Positions 1-7,146 are shown, numbered from the stretch's first letter. The stretch: 11,919 nt of DNA from Flavobacteriales bacterium UBA2040 (GCA_002332715.1 DDBE01000116.1:1-11919); one strand, 5' to 3'. Numbers and translations: made by a program. The notes: generated by a model from the letters alone, not told the origin.

Positions 1-2
1 GT

Positions 3-368
3 GGAGGAAAAAATAAAATTGTTGGAGAATGGACCTTGATGGACATCGATTATACCGAGCATTTGAAGAACATTGATCCGATTTTAAAAGAATCTTTCAT
101 AGATGCGATGGACAGACAAAGCGCCAACATATTGAACAAAACATTTTTTAAATTTGAAGAGCCAGATGTTTTCACAATCACCTCACCAAAATTTGATGGA
201 ACAATTGCGACGAACCTTGGCAGATGGGCGATGAACGATGCTAAAGATTCAATTGTTATAGAAAATGGTGAATTGGAAAGTTACGCTGTATTCTACACAG
301 AAGATAATACACTTTTATTTCATTCAGGAGAAAAACCGTTTCGGATTTTAACCTTGGTGAAAAAGTAA
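3..368 (+). CDS. Lipocalin-like protein, 5'-truncated by window edge
   Basis: The reading frame is open from base 3 to the TAA at 366-368. The first in-window starts (TTG 36, ATG 39) fall inside a stretch reading KIVGEWTLMDIDY, so the gene very probably begins upstream of the window. An (I/L)-V-G-x-W segment near the start, followed by alternating beta-type segments (FTITSPKFDGTIATNLGRW, then ESYAVFYTEDNTLLF and a closing FRILTLVKK), is the usual pattern of lipocalin-like lipoproteins of Bacteroidota. These typically have a signal peptide and lipobox just before the GxW motif; that part would be outside the window. No ligand or function can be named. The family call is inference from pattern; that the frame is coding is more certain. 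Confidence 0.6.
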   Translation, partial: GGKNKIVGEWTLMDIDYTEHLKNIDPILKESFIDAMDRQSANILNKTFFKFEEPDVFTITSPKFDGTIATNLGRWAMNDAKDSIVIENGELESYAVFYTEDNTLLFHSGEKPFRILTLVKK

Positions 369-422
369 ACTGCCATTGTGTCGTATAAATCAAGTGGGCA
401 CAGTCTTTGACTATTTCGACTT

Positions 423-1232
423 GTGAAAGGTCAAAAAACGCACCCGTTTGGTTCTACTTTAGAAGCGATTCTTTATCCGCTGTTATTGGTCATAATTATG
501 TGGCTGGTCTTTTTTGCCGAACAACTTTTTACCAGTATCAATTGGGTTCGATTAGGTGTTTTTCCTCGAACGACGCAAGGTTTGGTCGGTATTCTGTTTA
601 TGCCGCTAGTGCATGCACCGAAGGACATTAATCACATTCTAAATAACTCTTTGCCGATTTTAGCATTAACGGCGACTCTCGTTTATTTTTATCGTGAAAT
701 TGCTCTTCGAATTTTCATCCTGTCATGGATTTTAACCGGACTGGGTGTTTGGATAATTGCTGCAAACAATAACTCCTATCACATCGGTATTTCGGGAATA
801 ATTTACGCTTTGGCCGCATTCATTTTCTTTAGTGGCTTCATTCGAAAGTATCTTCCTTTGCAAGCTATGGCGTTATTCGTGGCCTTTATGTATGGAGGAT
901 TGGTTTGGGGAGTTTTTCCAGCTGAGGAACGCATTTCTTGGGAAGGTCACTTATCCGGTGCCGTCGTAGGATTGATTTTGGCCATTTGGTATTCAGATCG
1001 AGGACCCGTTGCCCCGAAATACCAATATGAGATAGAAAAAGAAATGGGAATTGAACCGCCTGATTTGGAAGGTCAATACTTAGCGAAAATGCGACTATTA
1101 GACGAACAACAAAATGAAAAAGAACGTATTCAATCCTTGAATATAAGTGCTCCTATCAAAGTAGTTTATTTCTATAGAGAAGTTCCGCCTAACGCGCCGA
1201 AGGACGGAAGCGACTCTTCAAAATCCCATTAG
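423..1232 (+). CDS. Rhomboid family intramembrane serine protease
   Basis: A 269-residue polytopic membrane protein. It carries rhomboid signatures in order: an HILNN segment (His71, Asn74/75) in the position of the oxyanion-hole HxxxN of transmembrane helix 2, GISG with putative nucleophile Ser124, and EGHLSGAVVG with catalytic His176. About six hydrophobic helices lie between residues 15 and 190. A charged cytoplasmic tail of about 75 residues follows (EKEMGIEPPDLEG, then a Gln/Glu/Lys-rich stretch). Rhomboids cleave transmembrane substrates within the bilayer; the substrate here is unknown. The start is GTG 423, because a TGA at 408-410 closes the frame and no ATG precedes the first helix. 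The 3' end overlaps the convergent SixA-like gene by 44 bp. The ORF at 407-631 is a shadow of this gene. Confidence 0.9.
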   Translation: MKGQKTHPFGSTLEAILYPLLLVIIMWLVFFAEQLFTSINWVRLGVFPRTTQGLVGILFMPLVHAPKDINHILNNSLPILALTATLVYFYREIALRIFILSWILTGLGVWIIAANNNSYHIGISGIIYALAAFIFFSGFIRKYLPLQAMALFVAFMYGGLVWGVFPAEERISWEGHLSGAVVGLILAIWYSDRGPVAPKYQYEIEKEMGIEPPDLEGQYLAKMRLLDEQQNEKERIQSLNISAPIKVVYFYREVPPNAPKDGSDSSKSH

Positions 1233-1668
1233 ACTGAAAGGTTTCATCCCAACTATCAAACGGAAATTTTATGCAAATATATTCAGCCGTTCTCATTTCT
1301 ATTTGGGTATCCAAAAAATAGTTGGCCAAGTCTGAAATCCCGAAGTTATGACCGATTAGCACCAAATCATCCGGGTGGTTTTCTTGCCAGATCAATTTCA
1401 AATATGTTTTCACCGAACACAGGTACAATTCTTCTGTGAAATCAGTTTCTTCTTCCGAAAAATTGGCAGACAATCCTTCCAAAGTTTGACGTGAACGTTT
1501 GGCACTCGAACAGATTACTCTACATGTCGTAAAGTCTAGTTCACCAGTAAGATAGGTTGAAAGTTCAGCGCATTGTTGCCAGCCAAGAGAAAGCAATTCT
1601 CTGTCGAAATCTTTGCCTGTTGGAGATTCCTGGTCTGTTTTGGCATGTCGGATAAGATGAAGAAGCAT
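1189..1668 (-). CDS. SixA-like phosphohistidine phosphatase (histidine phosphatase superfamily)
   Basis: A 159-residue protein opening with LHLIRHAKT, the RHG/RHA motif carrying the catalytic His that is transiently phosphorylated. This is followed by DFDRELLSLGWQQCAELSTYL, typical of the small SixA branch. A CSSAKRSRQT segment supplies the second arginine region, and VLIGHNFG the second catalytic His. The length (about 160 residues) matches SixA-type enzymes, which remove phosphate from phosphohistidine, for example on HPt domains or PTS proteins; the target here is unknown. The ATG at 1668-1666 is well supported because the motif begins within seven residues. It shares bases with the ATG of the divergent gene at 1667. 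Its 3' end overlaps the rhomboid gene tail. Confidence 0.88.
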   Translation of the reverse strand: MLLHLIRHAKTDQESPTGKDFDRELLSLGWQQCAELSTYLTGELDFTTCRVICSSAKRSRQTLEGLSANFSEEETDFTEELYLCSVKTYLKLIWQENHPDDLVLIGHNFGISDLANYFLDTQIEMRTAEYICIKFPFDSWDETFQSNGILKSRFRPSAR

Positions 1669-2539
1669 GGCTTTTTTTTATAAATGTACCAACCCTAGAC
1701 GAATTCGCGTCGTTTTGACAGCAGGTAAAGAATTAAGAAATGGTGTTCGCTATTCATATGGTGAATTTTCGGATGGTTCAACTAAGTTCAAATTAGGCGT
1801 ATGCGCTGGGAATGTTGCTATTCCAATTCAACAAGGTCACGTTTATGAAGGACAGACATTGCATTTCGCTCAAAAGCCTGCGCAAGCATTAGCGTATTTG
1901 TCATTAAATCAAATTTCTAATTCGGCCAAAGTGTCGAGTATGCAATGGTATGCGAACGGTAAATTTGTTGGAACGAATAACGCCTATATTTACGAACCAG
2001 GTGTTTATGACGTAGAAGGAGTTTTCACTTTCGATGATAGTTCGTTGGAATCAATTACCAATCGCATGTATCTTGGTTTTGACAATGACGTGGATTTTGC
2101 AGTGCATCATTTTTTGTCTGATTTGGGCGAATTGAAATTATGGATGGACAACACCAACAATCCGTTCGATTCAATTCAATGGTCTGTCGACGATCAATAC
2201 ATTTGGACGGGTCAATCTTGTTCATGGACTATTCCGACTCCGGAAAAACTAAGGGTGAAGGCGAATGTTTTCCATCACAACCGTGCGAATGCAGAAAAAT
2301 CGATTTTAGTGGATGGATCTTTTCAAGGCCGTTTCATTGAGAATTTTTCCGTTTTCGAATTGCCCTTACAAGATGGCTCATGGGATAATACAGTGGGATT
2401 AGAAGTAGTTAAGGATGACGAGATATATAGAACATTTGACGTCTCCAAATTACAAGGGAAGGATGGAAATTGTCGGTGTGGAATGGTATGTTCACCCAGT
2501 TACGGGTTAAGAAATGTTCAAATTAGCGGAAGAAATTGA
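1667..2539 (+). CDS. Unrecognised beta-sandwich (PKD-like) protein, C-terminus apparently frameshifted
   Basis: A 290-residue ORF with no family I can name. It contains two similar beta-rich segments: SSMQWYANGKFVGTNNAYIY (about residues 89-108) and DSIQWSVDDQYIWTGQSCSW (about 168-187). Each is followed by strands ending in aromatic residues, resembling tandem PKD/Ig-like domains of extracellular Bacteroidota proteins. Two things are odd. There is no signal peptide, as the N-terminus MAFFYKCTNPRRIRVVL is basic. The last ~27 codons look non-coding (Cys-rich GNCRCGMVCSPSYG), while the +1 frame reads as protein from 2466 onward. The ATG overlaps the divergent sixA start, and TGA 1658-1660 closes the frame upstream, so the true start may be lost or lie further in. 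A degraded gene is likely; a functional shorter protein is not excluded. Confidence 0.55.
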   Translation: MAFFYKCTNPRRIRVVLTAGKELRNGVRYSYGEFSDGSTKFKLGVCAGNVAIPIQQGHVYEGQTLHFAQKPAQALAYLSLNQISNSAKVSSMQWYANGKFVGTNNAYIYEPGVYDVEGVFTFDDSSLESITNRMYLGFDNDVDFAVHHFLSDLGELKLWMDNTNNPFDSIQWSVDDQYIWTGQSCSWTIPTPEKLRVKANVFHHNRANAEKSILVDGSFQGRFIENFSVFELPLQDGSWDNTVGLEVVKDDEIYRTFDVSKLQGKDGNCRCGMVCSPSYGLRNVQISGRN

Positions 2540-2621
2540 TGCGAAATTGAAATCCACAACTAAAGGAAATATCATTTCGACTTCACTGTATGTGGTATTC
2601 GGGCTTCCCAAACCAAGTTAA
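2466..2621 (+). pseudogene. Displaced C-terminal end of the 1667 gene (frameshift plus in-frame stop)
   Basis: In the frame one base ahead of the upstream ORF, codons 2466-2507 read EIVGVEWYVHPVTG. TAA at 2508-2510 interrupts, and the same frame resumes as EMFKLAEEIDAKLKS followed by TTKGNIISTSLYVVFGLPKPS, ending at TAA 2619-2621. The amphipathic helix and hydrophobic strand look like genuine protein, unlike the Cys-rich tail of the upstream frame over the same bases. The simplest reading is a one-base insertion near 2450-2465 (the run ACAAGGGAAGG) and one nonsense substitution at 2508. Sequencing error could explain one of these but less easily both. Confidence 0.5.
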
Positions 2622-2646
2622 AATCAATTACATCTTATAAATTATC

Positions 2647-2654
2647 TACCTTTG
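2647..2654 (+). promoter_or_regulatory. Bacteroidota -7 element (TACCTTTG) of rnpB
   Basis: TACCTTTG matches the TAnnTTTG consensus exactly and lies 6 bases before the predicted 5' end of RNase P RNA at about 2661. No clear -33 TTG is seen. Confidence 0.7.
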
Positions 2655-2660
2655 CACAAA

Positions 2661-3026
2661 GGCAAGTCAGTCTATCGCTGGCAACAAGTGTGTCAGAGGA
2701 AAGTCTGGGCAGTATAGAGCACCGTACTTCCTAACAGGAAGGTCTCGTTTAGGCGGGAACAGAAAGTGCAACAGAAAGTAAACTACTCTGCATGAAAATG
2801 CAGAGAAAAGGTGAAAGGGTGGGGTAAGAGCCCACCGGTATTTTAGTGATAAAATGCGCAAGGTAAACCTTACGGACTGAAAGATCATGTAAACCAAGGC
2901 TTGAGGGTTGCTCGCCCGAACTTGGAGGGTAGATCGATTGATCCCGATAGTGATATCGGGGCTAGAGAAATGATAGACAATTCGTTTTGCGAATTACAGA
3001 ACCCGGCTTATGGCTTGCCTTTTTTT
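2661..3026 (+). ncRNA. rnpB: RNase P RNA (bacterial type), catalytic subunit
   Basis: This is the RNA subunit of ribonuclease P, which trims 5' leaders from precursor tRNAs. The conserved region GAGGAAAGTCTGGGC lies at 2696-2710, an AGAGAAATGATAGAC element at 2964-2978, and the canonical 3' block ACAGAACCCGGCTTA at 2996-3010. The ends pair as helix P1: GGCAAGTC (2661-2668) with GGCTTGCC (3012-3019), eight pairs including one G-U. Internal hairpins with GNRA loops are visible: CTCTGCAT-GAAA-ATGCAGAG (2786-2805) and CCCGATA-GTGA-TATCGGG (2943-2960). AATTCG-TTTTG-CGAATT (2979-2995) is another stem. The length of about 360 nt is normal. A run of seven T (3020-3026) directly after P1 suggests intrinsic termination. 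ORFs called inside it are shadows. Confidence 0.96.
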
Positions 3027-3420
3027 AACATTTGAAATCCCGTTTGATTCGTGAATGAAAAATAACTATGTTGGATTGTATCCAGTGCAAAGATGACACG
3101 TATAACATAAAGTTTGCTCAGTTTTAAAACGGGCTCAATATTAACGGTCTTAAGAGGAACAAGTATTGTTTTGTTGAACGCTCCTTTTACTATCAGTGCA
3201 TTGTTTTCATGCTTCAAATAGGTTGTTCCTCTCATCCAATTAAAAAATCGAATAAAAACAACAGATAAAACAATAAAAATTGGCAAAGCCTACACCAAAT
3301 TGAGGAAGGTGAAGATTAGAAAGGTTAAAACACCAAAAGACAAGGTTAAAATAGCAGCTAAACTGCACAATAAACAGTGTATAATTTTTTATTTTGTAAA
3401 GATGTAGTAGGCATACTCAT
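3008..3420 (-). pseudogene. Small membrane protein with possible PH-like domain, frameshifted and stop-interrupted
   Basis: ATG 3420-3418 starts MSMPTTSLQNKKLYTVYCAV, which runs into TAG at 3360-3358. Stepping back one base, the next frame continues naturally as LAAILTLSFGVLTFLIF then TFLNLV. TAG at 3292-3290 interrupts it. The same frame then continues as ALPIFIVLSVVFIRFFNW, then MRGTTYLKHENNALIVKGAF, and ends at TAA 3010-3008. Put together this is a protein of about 137 residues: a polar N-terminus, two adjacent transmembrane helices and a beta-rich soluble part (LIVKGAFNKTILVPLKTVNI), the architecture of small bacterial PH/YcxB-like membrane proteins (low-confidence family call). The ORF at 3008-3286 from a TTG is its surviving 3' piece. 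It follows the solute-binding lipoprotein gene by about 50 bp on the same strand. Its last codons overlap the rnpB 3' end. Confidence 0.6.
3012..3026 (+). terminator. rnpB terminator (P1 3' strand plus T7 run)
   Basis: The 3' arm of P1 (3012-3019) is followed immediately by seven T at 3020-3026. The GC-containing helix followed by a U tract fits intrinsic termination. The same bases encode the Lys-Lys-Gly-Lys end of the convergent broken gene. Confidence 0.6.
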
Positions 3421-3473
3421 GTTCGTATTGTTGATATACTATATACGTGCGATAAGAAATAAGTTTTCCAGAA

Positions 3474-4352
3474 TTATGGATTTTTTACCTTTTTTATAAA
3501 CTCCCAGTTAATAATTACCTCGTTGTATAAAAGTGTATTGCTCAAATTGTCCTCGGCTTCATCTACAAAAGGAAAAACATGGACCTTTTTGGCCAATTTC
3601 TTTCGCCACCACTTTTGTCTACAGTACTCATACAAAATTCGCGCGTTGGCACCATATTTGGCTTGTTTAATTATTACCATTCCACCAACTTTCCCAATGC
3701 TTCCTTTATTATGTTGATCCGGAAAAGTGAATTTCATGTTGCGTTTAACCAAACTATAAGGCAGTATTTCAAGGTGTTTCGCATCCCGTTCTTCTATGGA
3801 ATCAGTGCGCAGAATCTTGTTGTAAATACTTTGTGCATCCACTTTTGGATATTTCTGAATCAATCCGCCGAGGAGATTTCCCCAGTCTTGCTTATCGCGA
3901 ATTGCACTGGGGTCTATTTTAACTAAATTATTTCTAAAAACTTGACCATAACTGCTGAAGAGGGGAACCGAATCGTTTGGGAAATGAAACACATACGGAT
4001 CTATCAGGATAGGTTGATAAAAAAGGGTGTCTTTTTTTGGGGGAGTAATCGCGCAGATAGAATTGAGTCGCTCGAGGTCCATTGCGTTTTTGAAGACGAC
4101 AATATCCACTCCGCTTTCCCATTTCTTTTCGTTGACTTGTTTTATAATCGCCTCGGTTGATTTATGGTACAATAAGACTTGAATATGTTTCTTCCGTCCA
4201 AAATCACGAAAGGAATAAATGTCGAATGATTTGGGATAATCGGTATACACATGAACAACTTGATACGAAGCCGGCTGGACTTTCTCAACACAAGCCGAAT
4301 TCAATACGACTAGTGCGGTCAACACAAATAAATATACAAGTCGAAATTTCAT
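3474..4352 (-). CDS. Lipoprotein resembling iron-type periplasmic solute-binding protein
   Basis: Reading from ATG 4352 gives 292 residues. Residues 1-20 form a lipoprotein signal (MKFRLVYLFVLTALVVLNSA) followed by Cys21, a slightly relaxed lipobox. The mature part opens with YQVVHVYTDYPKSFDIYSF, then a second strand and DIVVFKNAMDLERL. Near the end come GGMVIIKQAKYGANARILYEY and QKWWRKKLA. These match the order of elements in FbpA/FutA-like class II binding proteins (first strand, ligand-loop helix, DVV strand, and a closing GV..IK.A....A..F..F segment). The ligand is unknown. No permease or ATPase genes are adjacent, so the role may be orphaned. The longer reading from TTG 4388 is rejected because the promoter TTG/TATCTTTG lies inside it. 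A broken membrane gene follows downstream on the same strand. Confidence 0.65.
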   Translation of the reverse strand: MKFRLVYLFVLTALVVLNSACVEKVQPASYQVVHVYTDYPKSFDIYSFRDFGRKKHIQVLLYHKSTEAIIKQVNEKKWESGVDIVVFKNAMDLERLNSICAITPPKKDTLFYQPILIDPYVFHFPNDSVPLFSSYGQVFRNNLVKIDPSAIRDKQDWGNLLGGLIQKYPKVDAQSIYNKILRTDSIEERDAKHLEILPYSLVKRNMKFTFPDQHNKGSIGKVGGMVIIKQAKYGANARILYEYCRQKWWRKKLAKKVHVFPFVDEAEDNLSNTLLYNEVIINWEFIKKVKNP

Positions 4353-4359
4353 TTCAATA

Positions 4360-4388
4360 CAAAGATATTTTCTTTCGCCATATTTCAA
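4360..4388 (-). promoter_or_regulatory. Bacteroidota promoter of the solute-binding lipoprotein (near-leaderless)
   Basis: On the minus strand TTG (4388-4386) is followed by an 18-base spacer and TATCTTTG (4367-4360), matching both the -33 and -7 elements. The -7 box ends 7 bases before ATG 4352, so the transcript would have almost no leader. Confidence 0.6.
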
Positions 4389-4408
4389 GAAAAAACGGTT
4401 AAATGTCC

Positions 4409-4416
4409 TACTTTTG
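4409..4416 (+). promoter_or_regulatory. Bacteroidota -7 element (TACTTTTG) of the HEAT-like gene
   Basis: TACTTTTG fits TAnnTTTG and ends 22 bases before ATG 4439. With the opposing promoter at 4360-4388 it makes a compact divergent control region. The -33 element is not obvious. Confidence 0.5.
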
Positions 4417-4438
4417 TTGAAAAATCAGCACAAAACGC

Positions 4439-4972
4439 ATGTCAAGTAAAATAAAACAGCTTGTTTCGGATCTTTTTCAGAAAGATGAAAAAAAAGTAAT
4501 CAAGACCATTGTCCTTCTTGAGGGTGATGGCGATGCATCCGTCATTCATTCGTTATGCGAGTTGTATTTGGAGAACAAAAGCGAAAAAATAAACGGAAAA
4601 TTAATCGAGTTTTTGTCCAAGTTGAACGATTCAAGCGCAATGAAGGAAATGATCGAGGTAATTCGAGATGAGAAATTTGCGAAAGTTCGACAAGATTTGT
4701 TGAATACCATGTGGCAAAGCAAACTGGATTATTCACCATTTTTAGCTGATTTTGTTGCAATAGCATGCGATGGCAGTTTTTTGGAAGCTTTCGAATGCAT
4801 GACGATAATCGACAATTTGGATGGACCTTTCGAGGAAAGTCAAACTTTAGAATCACAATTGTACCTGAAAGAATATCTAGAAACTGAAAAAGGAAAAGAC
4901 AAACAAAGAGATGAAATTGTGAGCGATATTGCGGTATTGATTAAAGATTTTGATCGAGCGATTCAGGAATAG
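4439..4972 (+). CDS. Helical HEAT-repeat-like protein of unknown function
   Basis: A 177-residue acidic, all-alpha protein without signal peptide or membrane segment, so probably cytoplasmic. Successive helix pairs (IKTIVLLEGDGDASVIHSL, then KINGKLIEFLSKLNDSSAM, then FAKVRQDLLNTMWQSKLDY, then SFLEAFECMTIIDNLDGPF) have the spacing and hydrophobic pattern of HEAT/ARM repeats, including DSSAMKEMIEVIRDE, which resembles the repeat turn. The C-terminal 45 residues are a charged helix (ETEKGKDKQRDEIVSDIAVL). Such proteins act as scaffolds or binding partners; no partner is evident. ATG 4439 follows a good -7 element. The gene is divergent from the solute-binding lipoprotein and stands alone. Confidence 0.75.
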   Translation: MSSKIKQLVSDLFQKDEKKVIKTIVLLEGDGDASVIHSLCELYLENKSEKINGKLIEFLSKLNDSSAMKEMIEVIRDEKFAKVRQDLLNTMWQSKLDYSPFLADFVAIACDGSFLEAFECMTIIDNLDGPFEESQTLESQLYLKEYLETEKGKDKQRDEIVSDIAVLIKDFDRAIQE

Positions 4973-5007
4973 GTTTTTTTAATTGATAATTGATGGGTTA
5001 GTTGTTT

Positions 5008-5160
5008 CTACTGTGCGATAATGATTGTCTGTTCTTCAGACTCTTTTTCATTTCTGGTGTATTGAATTTTGAATTCTTCAAGGATTTGGAAGTTGTTTTG
5101 CTTGAGTAAGTCTAACACAAATGCTCTTTCGAAATAGGGGAAAAGAGTTGATTTCCTGTG
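5008..5160 (-). pseudogene. C-terminal fragment, possibly a class I methyltransferase
   Basis: The minus-strand frame from 5160 to TAG 5010-5008 reads 50 residues of convincing protein: HRKSTLFPYFERAFVLDLL, then KQNNFQILEEFKIQYTRNE and KESEEQTIIIAQ. A hydrophobic helix followed by FxILEEFKI and a closing TIIIAQ strand resembles the C-terminal beta-hairpin of small SAM-dependent methyltransferases (inference). There is no start codon before the hydrophobic helix, and TAA 5163-5161 closes the frame exactly where the plus-strand fragment begins. The rest of the gene is missing, so this is a remnant. It is too short for standard ORF calling. Confidence 0.45.
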
Positions 5161-5161
5161 T

Positions 5162-5542
5162 TATCCTCCTGTTTATAATGTAATCACTTTGATGTTAGGA
5201 TATGCTACAGTAAATGATGCTTCTCCAAGCGCAACCTATTTGGTCGACGATATTCATCAATCGATCGATCCGGCAACAATCGGTCTAGTAACGCTTTCAA
5301 TAGGAAATGATTTTCAACTGTATCCGAACCCAGTGCAAAAAGACGTAACCTTTGTTTCAGCCAAATTGAATATTACTTCAATTAAGGTATTTGATGTTAT
5401 GGGCAAGCAAGTTTTTTCTTCATCTGGAGACAGTAAAATTGTGACGTTAGATTTAGGTCATTTGATGAGTGGAACCTAATTGGCAAAAATAACGACAAGT
5501 GATAATTTATCTTCGAGAAGTACTACTTTTGTAATTGAGTAA
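5162..5542 (+). pseudogene. C-terminal remnant of a type IX secretion cargo protein (Por sorting domain)
   Basis: From about 5162 the plus strand reads YPPVYNVITLMLGYATVNDA, then SPSATYLVDDI, the end of an extracellular jelly-roll-like domain. A type A Por secretion sorting domain follows: FQLYPNPVQKDVTF, ITSIKVFDVMGKQVFSSSG and LDLGHLMSGT. TAA at 5477-5479 then interrupts, and the same frame continues LAKITTSDNLSSRSTTFVIE to TAA 5540-5542. Intact domains have GTYLVKI at this point, so the stop replaces a Tyr codon. In the family this C-terminal domain directs proteins through the outer membrane by the gliding/type IX system. The signal peptide and catalytic region are absent, and the apparent starts (TTG 5189, ATG 5192) are internal. 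The fragment abuts a truncated gene on the other strand at about 5160. Confidence 0.7.
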
Positions 5543-5583
5543 AGAATCGATTTAGTCAATAAAATTCTCGAGACGTAAACAAT

Positions 5584-5991
5584 ATGGAAGAATTAACTTT
5601 AACAACTCCAGCGTTATTATTTTCTGCTATTTCATTGATCATGTTGGCGTACACGAATCGGTTTTTAGCCTATGCAGCCGTTATTCGAAATTTGCACGAT
5701 AAGTTTTTAGAAAAGCAGAATGATTCTTTACTTCAACAAATCAAGAATCTAAAATTAAGGCTGCAACTAACACGTTGGATGCAAATATTCGGCATTTCCA
5801 GCTTATTGTGTTGTGTACTGACGATGTTTCTCGTGTATGTTGATTTGCACACTATAGGAGTCTGGGTATTTGGTATTGCGTTAGTTTTATTGATTGTTTC
5901 ATTGGCTCTTCTTATCAAAGAAATTCATATTTCCGCGGAAGCACTCAAGCTTCATATTCATGATATTGAAAACTATTTAAAGGAAAAGTAA
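5584..5991 (+). CDS. DUF2721 family membrane protein
   Basis: A 135-residue membrane protein. The opening TPALLFSAISLIMLAYTNRF and the following charged segment (AAVIRNLHDKFLEK) match the DUF2721 family, whose members have one N-terminal helix, a basic cytoplasmic helix and two C-terminal transmembrane helices. Here these are at about residues 10-30, 62-85 and 90-110, followed by a short cytoplasmic helix (AEALKLHIHDIENYLKEK). Function is not known for the family. ATG 5584 gives the standard N-terminus. The gene converges on gap with only two bases between the stop codons; no hairpin terminator is visible there. Confidence 0.8.
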   Translation: MEELTLTTPALLFSAISLIMLAYTNRFLAYAAVIRNLHDKFLEKQNDSLLQQIKNLKLRLQLTRWMQIFGISSLLCCVLTMFLVYVDLHTIGVWVFGIALVLLIVSLALLIKEIHISAEALKLHIHDIENYLKEK

Positions 5992-5993
5992 GT

Positions 5994-7040
<1,047 letters not shown>

Positions 7041-7055
7041 TTAATGGGTGTTGCG

Positions 7056-7092
7056 AAATTTACTTATTGTTAAAAGTACAATAAGTAAATTT
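7056..7092. repeat. Perfect 15-bp inverted repeat between gap and flavoprotein gene
   Basis: AAATTTACTTATTGT (7056-7070) and its exact reverse complement ACAATAAGTAAATTT (7078-7092) are separated by TAAAAGT. It lies 63 bases from the gap start and 54 from the flavoprotein start. No T run follows on either strand and neither gene ends here, so a terminator is unlikely. An operator, or a cruciform or mRNA-leader structure, is possible. Confidence 0.8.
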
Positions 7093-7134
7093 AGAATCAA
7101 AATAAACTTCTACAGCTACTCTCAAAAAAAACCG

Positions 7135-7142
7135 CAACTTTG
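7135..7142 (+). promoter_or_regulatory. Near-consensus -7 element (CAACTTTG) of the flavoprotein gene
   Basis: CAACTTTG differs from TAnnTTTG at one base and ends 4 bases before ATG 7147, a common layout in this phylum implying a very short leader. It lies inside the longer reading from GTG 7048 and argues against that start. Confidence 0.45.
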
Positions 7143-7146
7143 CCCG

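Noticed and set aside
407..631. 74-residue plus-strand ORF
   Set aside because: It overlaps the rhomboid gene in another frame and has no recognisable features.
2667..2897. 76-residue minus-strand ORF
   Set aside because: It lies wholly within RNase P RNA and has no protein-like pattern.
4353..4388. Twelve-residue extension of the solute-binding lipoprotein from TTG 4388
   Set aside because: The extension contains the promoter and places a charged segment before an otherwise normal lipoprotein signal peptide.
3579..4402. Plus-strand ORFs (3579-3926, 3942-4160, 4157-4402) opposite the lipoprotein gene
   Set aside because: They are antisense shadows of a gene with a signal peptide, promoter and domain pattern.
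7048..7146. Longer N-terminus of the flavoprotein from GTG 7048
   Set aside because: It would translate the perfect inverted repeat and the near-consensus -7 box; the FAD motif begins immediately after ATG 7147.
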